A DNA stretch of 64,000 nucleotides from SIRX01 sp965213905 (GTDB lineage Bacteria; Actinomycetota; Rubrobacteria; Rubrobacterales; Rubrobacteraceae), in contig OZ243922.1 of the NCBI GenBank assembly GCA_965213905.1, positions 930,001 to 994,000 of the forward strand. Reading direction: 5' to 3'. A program made the translations under genes and the position numbers. Below the pieces are notes generated by a model. That model was not told where the DNA came from. It did not search any database and was given only the letters and a program-made list of their open reading frames with translations. Numbering within the stretch: the stretch's first letter is position 1; each line of letters begins with the position of its first letter. Of this stretch, positions 25,792-34,195 are shown one piece after another.

Positions 25792-27837
25792 ATGCTGCAC
25801 AAAGAGTTCATGGATACCGTCGCAGGCCCCATCGGCCGGGTCGTAACCAGCGAAGAGTACCCGGCGACCGCCCACGAGTTCTACTTCTGGACCGCTGAGA
25901 CCGACGCCGCCCAGAACCTGGACATCGGCCACATCGTCGCCGCCGAGGCCGAGGACGCGACCGCTATAGCCGTCCTCGACGACCCGCGCCGCTACTCCGA
26001 CCTGCAAAGTTTCCTGGACGACTTCTACGCCTTCGACGGCGACCCGGAGCTTGAAGCGCTAAGCGAGCGGGTGGAGATCCTGGTCTTCCGCGCGCAGGTC
26101 CTCGCCACCAAACACCGCGAGGAGCGCAAGAAGAGCAAACGCCCGGTGCGGACCGGCCCCGTCTACTACGCGACCCGCGTCGCCATCGAGTTCGCCCTCG
26201 GCCTGGAGGAGTACTCCGGAACCCCCATCCCGATGCTGCTGCACGAGAACGGCAACGAGCAGGAAGACGGCCAGCCGCAGCGCACGCCGGTCTACGTGGA
26301 CGAGGACTACCTGCTCGGCCCCGAGGCCGGACACCTCAACATCACCGGCATGAGCGGGCTTTCCACCAAGACCAGCCACGCCCTGTTCACCATCTCCAGC
26401 GTCTTTCAGACCGCGAAGAACAAGAAGGTCGCCGCCCTGATGTTCAACGTAAAGGGCGCTGACCTCCTGTTCCTGGACAAGCCGGTCGAGGTGGACCCGG
26501 ACGACGACCCGGACCTGGCCGAACGCTACGCTCGCGAGGGACACGCCGGCCTGCCAGAAGAGCACCGGAGCATGTACGAGGATCTAGACCTCGAAATAAA
26601 TCCCTTCGAGAACCTGCGCATCTTCGCGCCGCTGCGGTACGGGATGGACTCCGGGGAGCGGGTGTTGGACCTGGCCGGCATCCCGGCCCGCAAGCTGAAC
26701 ACGTTGCGTAACGCCCGCGGCGAGGACGGGTGCGTATATCCCATCGCCTGGGAGTTGGGCGACGTGATGCCTTATGCGGGGGCGGTCTTCGAGCCGTCGG
26801 ACATGGACGACAAGTTCCGGGGGTTTATCGAGGAGTTGCGGGCGCAGGGGGTTCGGACGCAGGCCGAGTTCCAGGGGATGATGGATGAGATCTTCGACTA
26901 CCTCGACGATGAGGACAAACAGAGCTGGAACGGCCATCACCGGGCCACCATCTCCAAAGTCCGCAACCGCTTCAAGATCCTGCCGAGTAAATGTGCCGGC
27001 CTGCTCGCCCATGGCCGGGTCGAGCACGGGAGCCTGCCCCAGGTGGACGGCCCGTTCGAGACCAACGAGGTGCGGGTCGTGGACATCTCGCAGCTCTCCG
27101 GCATCCCGCAGGACCTCATCGTCACGAGCGTGATAGAGAAGATCTGGGAGCTCGCAGAGACCGGCCAGCTCGGGGTGGACAAGCTCATAATCTTCGTGGA
27201 CGAGCTGAACAAGTACGCTCCGACGGGCTCCCGTACCTCCGCCCTCAAGGGCACCCTGGTGGACATCTCCGCCCGCGGACGCCACCTCAACCTCACGCTC
27301 TTCGGGGCGCAGCAGTTCCGCAGCAAGGTGGACGAGGAGGTCGTCGGCAACGCGGCCACGAGCCTCTACGGCCGCATCGGGGACGAGGAGATCACCAACT
27401 CCAGCTACCGCTCCTTCTCCGGCACTACTCGCGAAGAGCTTCTGCAGCTAGAGAAAGGCCGCCTCCTCTGCCGCCACGCCCACTACTCCTTCCCCGTCTT
27501 CGGCACCTTCCCCCTCCCCCCCGTTCTGCCCGGTGCCGTCGGCAGCCGCATCTTCCGCCAGGACAAAATAGACGCCGCCTCCTCCGTCCTCTCCGTCATG
27601 CGCGGCCTAATGAGCAAACCGCCGAGCATAGCGGCCATCCGCGAAGAAATAGAAGGCATCCCCGAAGACCGCATCTTCGAGGCCCTCGACGCCGTCCAGT
27701 CCGCCGCCCGCGCCGGCAGCGCCCCCGCCGACCCCTACAAAAACTTCGCCTGGAACCTCAAACGCAGCCACCGCCGCTCCACGGTCCGCCGCGACAATTC
27801 CGAGATACTGGCGGGGTTGGACCGGATGAGGGATTGA
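25792..27837 (+). CDS. herA: HerA-like FtsK/HerA-family DNA translocase
   Basis: This is a 681-residue ATPase. An N-terminal HAS-barrel-like segment (GPIGRVVTS, LDIGHIVAAEAED) precedes the RecA core. The Walker A is the unusual NITGMSGLSTKTSHALF (about residue 183), which keeps Lys-Thr but departs from GxxGxGKS. The Walker B is LIIFVDELNKYAP (about residue 466), and a sensor-like LTLFGAQQFRSKVDEE and the C-terminal arginine region follow. HerA assembles as a hexamer with NurA and drives DNA into it. It begins immediately after the NurA stop. Archaeal HerA is usually shorter, near 500-600 residues, so the inserts around residues 225-300 and the C-terminal extension are notable. A role in repair or phage defence is possible. 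Confidence 0.85.
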   Translation: MLHKEFMDTVAGPIGRVVTSEEYPATAHEFYFWTAETDAAQNLDIGHIVAAEAEDATAIAVLDDPRRYSDLQSFLDDFYAFDGDPELEALSERVEILVFRAQVLATKHREERKKSKRPVRTGPVYYATRVAIEFALGLEEYSGTPIPMLLHENGNEQEDGQPQRTPVYVDEDYLLGPEAGHLNITGMSGLSTKTSHALFTISSVFQTAKNKKVAALMFNVKGADLLFLDKPVEVDPDDDPDLAERYAREGHAGLPEEHRSMYEDLDLEINPFENLRIFAPLRYGMDSGERVLDLAGIPARKLNTLRNARGEDGCVYPIAWELGDVMPYAGAVFEPSDMDDKFRGFIEELRAQGVRTQAEFQGMMDEIFDYLDDEDKQSWNGHHRATISKVRNRFKILPSKCAGLLAHGRVEHGSLPQVDGPFETNEVRVVDISQLSGIPQDLIVTSVIEKIWELAETGQLGVDKLIIFVDELNKYAPTGSRTSALKGTLVDISARGRHLNLTLFGAQQFRSKVDEEVVGNAATSLYGRIGDEEITNSSYRSFSGTTREELLQLEKGRLLCRHAHYSFPVFGTFPLPPVLPGAVGSRIFRQDKIDAASSVLSVMRGLMSKPPSIAAIREEIEGIPEDRIFEALDAVQSAARAGSAPADPYKNFAWNLKRSHRRSTVRRDNSEILAGLDRMRD

Positions 27838-27852
27838 GATTAGATCTTTGAT

Positions 27853-28503
27853 ATGAAAACTGACGTTCATCAACTCGAGTCGTTTTGTGAGCGGTGGCTG
27901 AAAAAAGCAAACTATCGGCCTCCCTACGCAAAGGTAGGAGTCACAACGGGAACGGCTAGAGTCAGGAGCCGTACTTCTGGCTCTATACACAGCCTTGACA
28001 AGTCTTTTGACAGGTTCATAAGTTTGTATGTAGTTTTCAATCGTGTCTACACTGAAGTAGGCAAAGTGATGGTTGGCAGAGGGCAAGCTCGGCAACCAAA
28101 AGAAGAGTACGCACCGCTGTCAGACAAGAAATCGGCTACGATATATGTTGTTAATTACTATGGCGAAGCCAGACTAAGGAATGAAATTCAGAATAACGAA
28201 CTCTGCAGAAACGCTGTAGATGAACTAGCTCGTCTTATTCAGGAGCACCACTTTTATCTTCACGAAGATTACGGGACTGGTATGCCCGATATAGACAAGG
28301 ATGAAGAGCTTGCCTTGCAAGCTGCAAACTATGAGCCGAGATCAATTCTACAACTGATATACCAAGCACGGTGCAACTTGTTTCATGGAGCCAAAGCGTT
28401 TGAGGAACGCCAGCGAGTATTGCTCGACAACATGAGCATCGTATTAGAGTTTATAACTTTGGAAGTTCTGAGTGTTCTTATACAGGATTTGAGACAATAC
28501 TAA
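27853..28503 (+). CDS. AT-rich accessory gene 1, HEPN-like RX4H protein
   Basis: This is a 216-residue, mostly helical protein of no named family. Near the C-terminus it has RCNLFHGAKAFEERQ, in which Arg and His are separated by four residues, the RX4-6H catalytic motif of HEPN ribonucleases, followed by the long last helix expected of that fold. The base composition and codon use are clearly AT-richer than the HerA gene that ends 16 nt upstream, pointing to recent acquisition. It has no obvious Shine-Dalgarno. It is followed by a second AT-rich gene with the same motif. A defence or toxin function is my inference. Confidence 0.7.
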   Translation: MKTDVHQLESFCERWLKKANYRPPYAKVGVTTGTARVRSRTSGSIHSLDKSFDRFISLYVVFNRVYTEVGKVMVGRGQARQPKEEYAPLSDKKSATIYVVNYYGEARLRNEIQNNELCRNAVDELARLIQEHHFYLHEDYGTGMPDIDKDEELALQAANYEPRSILQLIYQARCNLFHGAKAFEERQRVLLDNMSIVLEFITLEVLSVLIQDLRQY

Positions 28504-28551
28504 GAAGATGATTTTGTTTTGATTGACGACAAGATGAAAGAGTAAACTTAC

Positions 28552-29448
28552 ATGCCTAGACCTAAAGGTGCACCTAATATTGTGCGCTTTAAAGATCGCA
28601 ACTACATAGAAACCAGTACCAACAAGGAAATAAAGCATCTTGCCAATTTAGATCCCAGTCCACTCAAGCAGTTCAAAGACTTACTCGGTCACCAAGAGAA
28701 TTTCCTAAACTGGGTAGACGATAGACACCACAAACTTCAAGAAGCGAATAAAATTCTATCTGAGTTGGAAGGAGGCCGAAAAAGAGGACCAAAAGACGCT
28801 GTTTACAGAAAGTACAGATGGTACGCTGAACATCTCACTCTTCTTGAAGCGATCAACAGCTTCGAGGTTTTTTACAAGCAAACTTTAATCGTGCTTGCTT
28901 CTGCCTTAAGGGAATTTATCCCCCCAGGAAACATCAAAGGCTCAGTTGACGGAAGGGTACTCTGGTCTACGACTGAGGACGTAAACGTTGCATCATTGTT
29001 GCTTGAACACAGACTTTTTCATGATTTGGATGAAGTAGATAAGGCAACACAAATGCTCATCAACGCTCGCCGGTACAATGTAAACAACCCGAAATCACCG
29101 CTCAAAGAAACTATCAAAGCGATTCAAGCCATCTTTCAAATCCGACACACACTGTCCCATAACGGTGGCTTGGTAACCGGGAGCGACAGCACTAAATTAA
29201 AAGTATACGGATACGATGTTCCTGTTGAAGAAGTAATAGACCCTACTAAAGAACACTTGGGCAAATCTGTAGTTGGGCTTCTTAAAGAAGAGGCAACTGA
29301 TTTCACGGACTGGCTCAGGAAAAACACAATCAATTATTTGCAAGAGGTAGCAGAACGTAACCTGCTAGTCCCGCTATCCAGAAGAGATACATTATCAACC
29401 CAATTGGGTGGAGGTAAGGAATGGGATGCAGTCCCGTGGACTGAATAA
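28552..29448 (+). CDS. AT-rich accessory gene 2, HEPN-like RX4H protein
   Basis: This is a 298-residue helical protein. The motif QIRHTLSHNGGLVTG (about residues 199-213) has the RX4H arrangement plus the Asn-Gly that commonly follows it in HEPN-type proteins of abortive-infection loci. The N-terminal third is basic and the middle is helical with many Leu/Glu heptads. It shares the low GC of the preceding gene and lies 48 nt after it. It ends 15 nt before the methyltransferase gene, so both genes form one block between HerA and the restriction-modification pair. No exact family name is offered. Confidence 0.72.
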   Translation: MPRPKGAPNIVRFKDRNYIETSTNKEIKHLANLDPSPLKQFKDLLGHQENFLNWVDDRHHKLQEANKILSELEGGRKRGPKDAVYRKYRWYAEHLTLLEAINSFEVFYKQTLIVLASALREFIPPGNIKGSVDGRVLWSTTEDVNVASLLLEHRLFHDLDEVDKATQMLINARRYNVNNPKSPLKETIKAIQAIFQIRHTLSHNGGLVTGSDSTKLKVYGYDVPVEEVIDPTKEHLGKSVVGLLKEEATDFTDWLRKNTINYLQEVAERNLLVPLSRRDTLSTQLGGGKEWDAVPWTE

Positions 29449-29463
29449 GCTCTGGTGGGCAAA

Positions 29464-31176
29464 ATGACCCAGCAAGAGCCCTTACCGATGTTCGACTTCT
29501 CCGAGGCCGTGGGCAGTTACGCCCAGGGTGAGGCCGGTGCGCGGGGTGCGATCTTCACCCGGCGCGAAGTGGTCGAGTTTATCCTGGACCTGGCGGGATA
29601 CACGGTGGACCGTCCCCTGCACCAGCTCCGGCTACTGGAGCCCTCGTTCGGGAACGGGGACTTCCTCTTGCCCGTCGCGGGGAGGCTTCTGGCAGCATAT
29701 GAGGCTCACGCGCCGGAACCGTCCAATCCGGTCGGTGACCTCTCCGGTGCGATCCGGGCCGTCGAAGTACACGGCGGCAGTATCGAGGGCACCCGCGTCC
29801 GGCTCCTGGATCTACTGCGGGAGCACGAGATCGGCGAAGAAGTCGCGAACGAGATCCTGGGAGCCTGGCTTATCGAGGGAGACTTCCTGCTCGTGGAGTT
29901 GCCGTGGTCGTTCACCCACGCCGTCGGGAACCCGCCCTACGTGCGCCAGGAGCTCATACCGGACGGCCTCATGGCCGAGTACCGGGCGCGGTACAGCACC
30001 ATCTACGACCGGGCCGACCTGTACGTCCCGTTCTTCGAGCGGTGTCTAGCTTACCTGGAGCCGGGCGGCACGCTGGGGTTTATCTGCGCGGACCGCTGGA
30101 TGAAAAACCGGTACGGCGGTCCACTCCGGTCTATGGTGGCGAACCACTATCACCTGGCGGCTTACGTGGACATGGTAGACACGCCCGCCTTCCGTTCCGA
30201 GGTCATCGCGTATCCGGCCATCACCGTGATCCGGCGCGCAAAGCCCGGACCCACCAGGATCGCCCGTCAACCCCGAATAGAGAGCGACTCCCTCGCGAAG
30301 CTCGCACGGGCCATGCACGCAGACAGCGTCCCTGAAGAGAGCGGTGTGCGGGAGATCTCGGGTGTTGCTCAGGGCCGCGAGCCCTGGATACTCGGGTCCT
30401 TCGACCAGTTGAAGGTCGCGCGCCGGCTGGAGGCGGAGTTCCCCACGCTAGAAGAGGCAGGATGCAGAGTCGGGATCGGGGTCGCCACGGGGGCGGACCG
30501 GGTTTACATCGGGCCTTACGACGGCCTGGACGTCGAGCCGGACCGCAAGCTGCCGCTGGCGACGACGAGGGACATCGAGAGCGGAGGTGTGGAGTGGCGG
30601 GGGCTCGGCGTAATCAACCCGTTCCGCGACGACGGCTCGCTCGTGGACTTCGCGGATTACCCGAAGCTCGCGCGCTATCTGGAGCGGCACGAGGAAAAGA
30701 TTCGGGCCCGCAACTGCGCAAAGAAGAACCCGAAGGGCTGGTACCGGACCATAGACCGCATCCACCCGGATCTCACGGCCCGGCCCAAGCTCCTGATCCC
30801 GGACATCAAAGGCGAGCCCCACATCATCTACGAGGACGGCAACCTCTACCCACACCACAACCTGTACTACATCACGTCCTCCGAATGGAACCTGAAAGCC
30901 TTGCGGGCGGTGCTCCGGTCGGGCATCGCGAAGCTGTTTGTCTCCATCTACTCGACCCGGATGCGAGGTGGCTACCTCCGCTTTCAGGCTCAGTACCTGC
31001 GCCGCATCCGGCTCCCCCGCTGGTCCGACGTTCCTGAAAACATCCGCGAAGCCCTCACAAAAGCCGTCAACTCCGAGGACACCGAGGCGTGCAGCAAAGC
31101 CGTGACCGCTCTGTACCGGCTCACCCCGGAAGAAGCAGCCGCGATAGGACTCAACGGCGAGCAGGAGGGCCAATGA
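29464..31176 (+). CDS. N6-adenine DNA methyltransferase of a PaeR7I/XhoI-type system
   Basis: This is a 570-residue methylase of the Eco57I/TaqI class. Motif I is LEPSFGNGDFLLP (SAM binding), with FTRREVVEFILDLAG before it, and the catalytic motif IV is AVGNPPYVRQE. The C-terminal half is the target-recognition region (GWYRTIDRIHPDL, RPKLLIPDIKGEP, RMRGGYLRFQAQYLRRIRLP). The neighbouring nuclease is of the PaeR7I family, which reads CTCGAG, so N6-methyladenine in that site is the expected product. The ATG at 29464 has GGTGGG 5 nt upstream; the GTG at 29455 is an alternative. The stop overlaps the nuclease start as ATGA. Confidence 0.88.
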   Translation: MTQQEPLPMFDFSEAVGSYAQGEAGARGAIFTRREVVEFILDLAGYTVDRPLHQLRLLEPSFGNGDFLLPVAGRLLAAYEAHAPEPSNPVGDLSGAIRAVEVHGGSIEGTRVRLLDLLREHEIGEEVANEILGAWLIEGDFLLVELPWSFTHAVGNPPYVRQELIPDGLMAEYRARYSTIYDRADLYVPFFERCLAYLEPGGTLGFICADRWMKNRYGGPLRSMVANHYHLAAYVDMVDTPAFRSEVIAYPAITVIRRAKPGPTRIARQPRIESDSLAKLARAMHADSVPEESGVREISGVAQGREPWILGSFDQLKVARRLEAEFPTLEEAGCRVGIGVATGADRVYIGPYDGLDVEPDRKLPLATTRDIESGGVEWRGLGVINPFRDDGSLVDFADYPKLARYLERHEEKIRARNCAKKNPKGWYRTIDRIHPDLTARPKLLIPDIKGEPHIIYEDGNLYPHHNLYYITSSEWNLKALRAVLRSGIAKLFVSIYSTRMRGGYLRFQAQYLRRIRLPRWSDVPENIREALTKAVNSEDTEACSKAVTALYRLTPEEAAAIGLNGEQEGQ

Positions 31177-31914
31177 GCATAGACCTGGCAGACTACGAGA
31201 ACAAAGCCCGCGAAGCCGTCAAAGCGTTCTGGGGAAACCGCGAGGCTGTCCGCCAGAAGCAGGTCGAGAGCGGAAAAGCGGACCAGGGAGAACACGCTGG
31301 CGTCACCGCCGGAAAGAACATGGACGGTTTCCTGGCTTTGGCGAAAGATATTTTTGAGACTCAACGGTTTAGACGAAGCCGAAATATGCCTGCAACGTCG
31401 GGTGCTCTCGCTCCCCGGATACTTCCGCCCCACGAAGCTCTGGGACATGTTGGTCATCAACGACGGAAGGCTCGTCGCGGCCCTGGAATTTAAGAGCCAG
31501 GTAGGACCATCATTCGGCAACAACTTCAACAATCGGGCGGAAGAGGCTATCGGGACCGCGCTTGATCTATGGACAGCTTACCGTGAAGGAGCTTTCGAGC
31601 AGGCATCTCGCCCGTTCGTAGGCTGGCTGGTACTGCTCGAATACTGCGAGAAGTCCCGCTCTCCTGTCGAGGCTAGCTCTCCACACTTCCCGGTGCTCGA
31701 TGAGTACCGTGGAGCATCATACGCCGACCGATACAACCTCCTCTGCCAGAAGCTCGTCCAGGAACAGCTATACACGACGGCCACCGTGCTCCTGTCTCCA
31801 CGCACTTCCGTAGAAGACGGCAGCTACTCAGAGCTATCCGAGATGACCGGCTTGAAGACGTTCGTCACGAGTCTCGCAGGGCATGCGGCGGCAGAAGCTG
31901 CGAGAGCCGGATAA
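31173..31914 (+). pseudogene. PaeR7I/XhoI-family restriction endonuclease with a +1 frameshift
   Basis: The first part from ATG 31173 reads DLADYENKAREAVKAFWGN, then TAGKNMDGFLALAKDIF, the typical N-terminus of the family. The remainder lies in the +1 frame: LNGLDEAEI, LSLPGYFRPTKLWDMLV, ALEFKSQVGPSFGNNFNN and ASYADRYNLLCQKL, including the catalytic PD-(D/E)XK-like Glu-x-Lys of EFKS. The shift falls in a run of five T (31351-31355). Deleting one T joins the parts perfectly as KDILRLNGLDEAEI and gives a full-length protein of about 246 residues. It overlaps the methylase by 4 nt. The gene is therefore inactive, phase-variable or affected by a sequencing error. The methylase is intact. Confidence 0.85.
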
Positions 31915-31994
31915 AATATTAGTTGCGCCTCGGAACCGCGCGACACAGGCACTGTTATCTTGAACCGGCTCATACCGTACCGTAGACTCAAAGC

Positions 31995-32222
31995 ATGGAT
32001 TACCGGGAGCGCATAACTTTCGATCCTGATATGCGGGGCGGCAAGCCTTGCATCCGGGGCATGAGGATCACCGTCTACGACGTTCTCGGCTACCTCGCGT
32101 CCGGTATGTCGCACGAGGAGATCCTGTCAGACTTTCCCTACCTCGAAGAGGAAGACATCCGCGCCAGCCTGGCCTTTGCCGCCGACCTGGATCGCCGGCT
32201 TATGACACTTCCGCCTCTTTGA
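31995..32222 (+). CDS. DUF433 antitoxin-like protein
   Basis: This is a 75-residue protein of the DUF433 family, a short helix-turn-helix-like antitoxin (VapB45 type). Family marks are the DPDMRGGKPCIRGMRITVYDVL opening and the YLASGMSHEEIL and FPYLEEEDIRASLAFAA segments. It is the first gene of a toxin-antitoxin pair, overlapping its partner by 4 nt. The pair sits between the broken restriction gene and a VOC protein. A second DUF433, reduced to a fragment, is found at 55.5 kb. Confidence 0.88.
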   Translation: MDYRERITFDPDMRGGKPCIRGMRITVYDVLGYLASGMSHEEILSDFPYLEEEDIRASLAFAADLDRRLMTLPPL

Positions 32223-32551
32223 AGCTTCTTTTCGACCAGAATCTCTCGCCACGATTAGTCCGGCTGCTAGCGGACATCTACCCGGAATGCTTACACGTTC
32301 ACGAATTAGGCATGGATACGGCAAGCGATACTGAAGTGTGGAGCTACGCCGCCGAGCACGGCTACACCATTGTTTCCAAAGACGCCGATTTCCACCAGCG
32401 GAGTCTAGTCCTGGACGCGCCTCCGAAAGTCATCTGGGTCCGGTCGGTCAATTGTTCTGTGGCAGATACTGCCTCTCTACTGAAAGAACGCTTCGTCGTC
32501 ATCCAACGCTTTCACGAAGATACAGAAGCAGCGTTTCTCGCGCTATCCTGA
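32219..32551 (+). CDS. DUF5615 PIN-like toxin
   Basis: This is a 110-residue PIN-like/Mut7-C-type nuclease of the DUF5615 family. The acidic residues expected of a PIN active site are in LLFDQNLSPRLV, ASDTEVWSYA and TIVSKDADFHQR. It starts with TTG at 32219, overlapping the antitoxin stop (TTGA). The preceding gene is the matching DUF433 antitoxin, so together they form a VapBC-like type II toxin-antitoxin module that probably cleaves RNA when the antitoxin is lost. Confidence 0.85.
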   Translation: MKLLFDQNLSPRLVRLLADIYPECLHVHELGMDTASDTEVWSYAAEHGYTIVSKDADFHQRSLVLDAPPKVIWVRSVNCSVADTASLLKERFVVIQRFHEDTEAAFLALS

Positions 32552-32581
32552 GTTTTAGAGTCAAAGGAAAGGAGACAAGTA

Positions 32582-32956
32582 ATGCACCGAAGTAGGTTGG
32601 GAGCGATAATTATCGACTGCCGGACGGACGACCTGAAAGAAGCGGCGGAGTTCTGGGGCCGGGCGTTGGGATACTCCACCCGGGAAACGGACGATGAGAT
32701 CTACGTAGAACTCGAAACCGGACCGAATGAATTGCAGGTCGAGGTTCAGAAGGTGGATCACCCGGGCCGGGTCCACCTCGACATCGAAACCGACGATATC
32801 GAAGGGGAGGTGCGTCGGCTGGAGGGATTGGGTGCGAGGCGACTGGAGCAGGTGAAGAGTTGGTGGGTGATGGAAGCGCCTACGGGCCAGCGGTTCTGCG
32901 TGATCGAACCACAGAGGTCAGAGTTCGTTAATGAGGCGAACGTGTGGGAGGAATAG
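32582..32956 (+). CDS. VOC (glyoxalase-like) family protein
   Basis: This is a 124-residue single VOC domain with two beta-alpha-beta-beta-beta units. The first begins IIIDCRTDDLKEAAEFWGRALGY and the second HLDIETDDIEGEVRRLEGLG, ending in FCVIEP. It is of the glyoxalase-like group often annotated as metal-dependent enzymes or drug-binding proteins. No substrate can be deduced. A good Shine-Dalgarno (AAAGGAGA) lies 6-8 nt before the ATG. It may be independent of the defence genes around it. Confidence 0.85.
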   Translation: MHRSRLGAIIIDCRTDDLKEAAEFWGRALGYSTRETDDEIYVELETGPNELQVEVQKVDHPGRVHLDIETDDIEGEVRRLEGLGARRLEQVKSWWVMEAPTGQRFCVIEPQRSEFVNEANVWEE

Positions 32957-33031
32957 AAATTCTCTCGTGAATTAGCGAATGTTCCAGCTAGAATAACGTA
33001 GGTCAAAGATCTACGGGAGGCATCGAAGACC

Positions 33032-34195
33032 ATAGTCCGCATAGCCCACATCTCGGATACGCACCTGGGTTACTCCCGGTACTCGAAACTGCACCCGACG
33101 TCGAACCGCAACCAGCGGGAGGTTGACGTTCAGGAGGCTTACGGGCGGGCGGTGGACGCAATTCTTGAGAGGGACGTGGACCTCGTGATCCACTCCGGCG
33201 ACGTATTCGATTCGGTGCGACCGGCGACGCACGTGATCATCGGCTTCCTGAAGCAGACGTTCCGCATTACCCGGGAGGGCATTCCATACCTGGTCGCCGC
33301 CGGAAACCACGAGACGCCGCGCCTCAGGACCACAACCGCCGCCCTAGAATACGCTAACCTGGTAAATGCTTACTCCGCGCACGGCTTTGATCTTGACTAC
33401 TGGTCGGAGAACATAGACGGCTTGGAGATCGGGGTTACGCTGGTGCCGCACGGGGCCCTCGACGGGGCCGGGGCCGTGACGCCGGAGCGCGGGGCGGACA
33501 TCAACGTGATGGTTACGCACGGGATGGTACCGGGGCTGGAGGCCAAGTCACACGAGATGGGTGAGGCAAACTTGCACTCCGGGATGCTGGAGGGCGCTTT
33601 CGACTACATCGCCCTCGGCCACTACCATGACTTTCACGAGCACCGGCAGAATGCGTACTACGCCGGCGCTACCGAGCGGTTCGGGTTCGGGGAAGTGGAC
33701 TCGAAGCCGGGGTTCGCCGTCGTGGAGATCGGGGCCGGTAAAGTTTCCGTGGAGCACGTAGAGATAGAAGCCCGCAAGATGGTGGACCTGCCCAAGATCT
33801 CCGCGAAAGAGATGGACGCGGCGGAACTTACGGAGGCCGTCCGGGAACAGACCTCGGATGTGGACCTGGACGACGCCATCGTCCGCCTCCGGGCCTATGA
33901 CGTGCGGCGCGGGGTGGCGAGCGGCATCGAGCGGGAGCTTTTGCGGGACTTGCAGCGGCGGTGTTTGAACTTCAGTCTGGAGATCCACGCCGAAGAACGT
34001 CCCGACGCCGTGAACGGCTCGGACGGGCAGGTATCGGCGGTGTTCGGGCCGCTGGGCGAGGAGTTTGCCGCGTTCGTAGAGGTCCGCCGGGAACTCGGGG
34101 AGTTGGAAGAGAATTTCGCGGAGGAGTTTCTGGAGAAGGGGCGTGGGTATCTGACGCGGGCGGCGAGTGGAGAGTCCGGGGGACCTGGGCAATGA
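33032..34195 (+). CDS. Mre11/SbcD-like DNA-end nuclease with a non-standard start codon
   Basis: This is a calcineurin-like phosphoesterase of the Mre11 type, about 387 residues. Metal motifs in order are RIAHISDTHLGYS (motif I), DLVIHSGDVFD (motif II), AAGNHETPRL (motif III), VMVTHGMVPG and IALGHYHDFHE, followed by the capping domain. The frame is open from a stop at 32999, yet there is no ATG, GTG or TTG before GTG 33152, which would delete motif I. The ATA at 33032, 11 nt after GGGAGG, gives the usual family start (xVRIAHISDTH). So the start is ATA or another rare codon, or the ATG has mutated. The stop overlaps the Rad50-like start as ATGA. Confidence 0.82.
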   Translation: MVRIAHISDTHLGYSRYSKLHPTSNRNQREVDVQEAYGRAVDAILERDVDLVIHSGDVFDSVRPATHVIIGFLKQTFRITREGIPYLVAAGNHETPRLRTTTAALEYANLVNAYSAHGFDLDYWSENIDGLEIGVTLVPHGALDGAGAVTPERGADINVMVTHGMVPGLEAKSHEMGEANLHSGMLEGAFDYIALGHYHDFHEHRQNAYYAGATERFGFGEVDSKPGFAVVEIGAGKVSVEHVEIEARKMVDLPKISAKEMDAAELTEAVREQTSDVDLDDAIVRLRAYDVRRGVASGIERELLRDLQRRCLNFSLEIHAEERPDAVNGSDGQVSAVFGPLGEEFAAFVEVRRELGELEENFAEEFLEKGRGYLTRAASGESGGPGQ

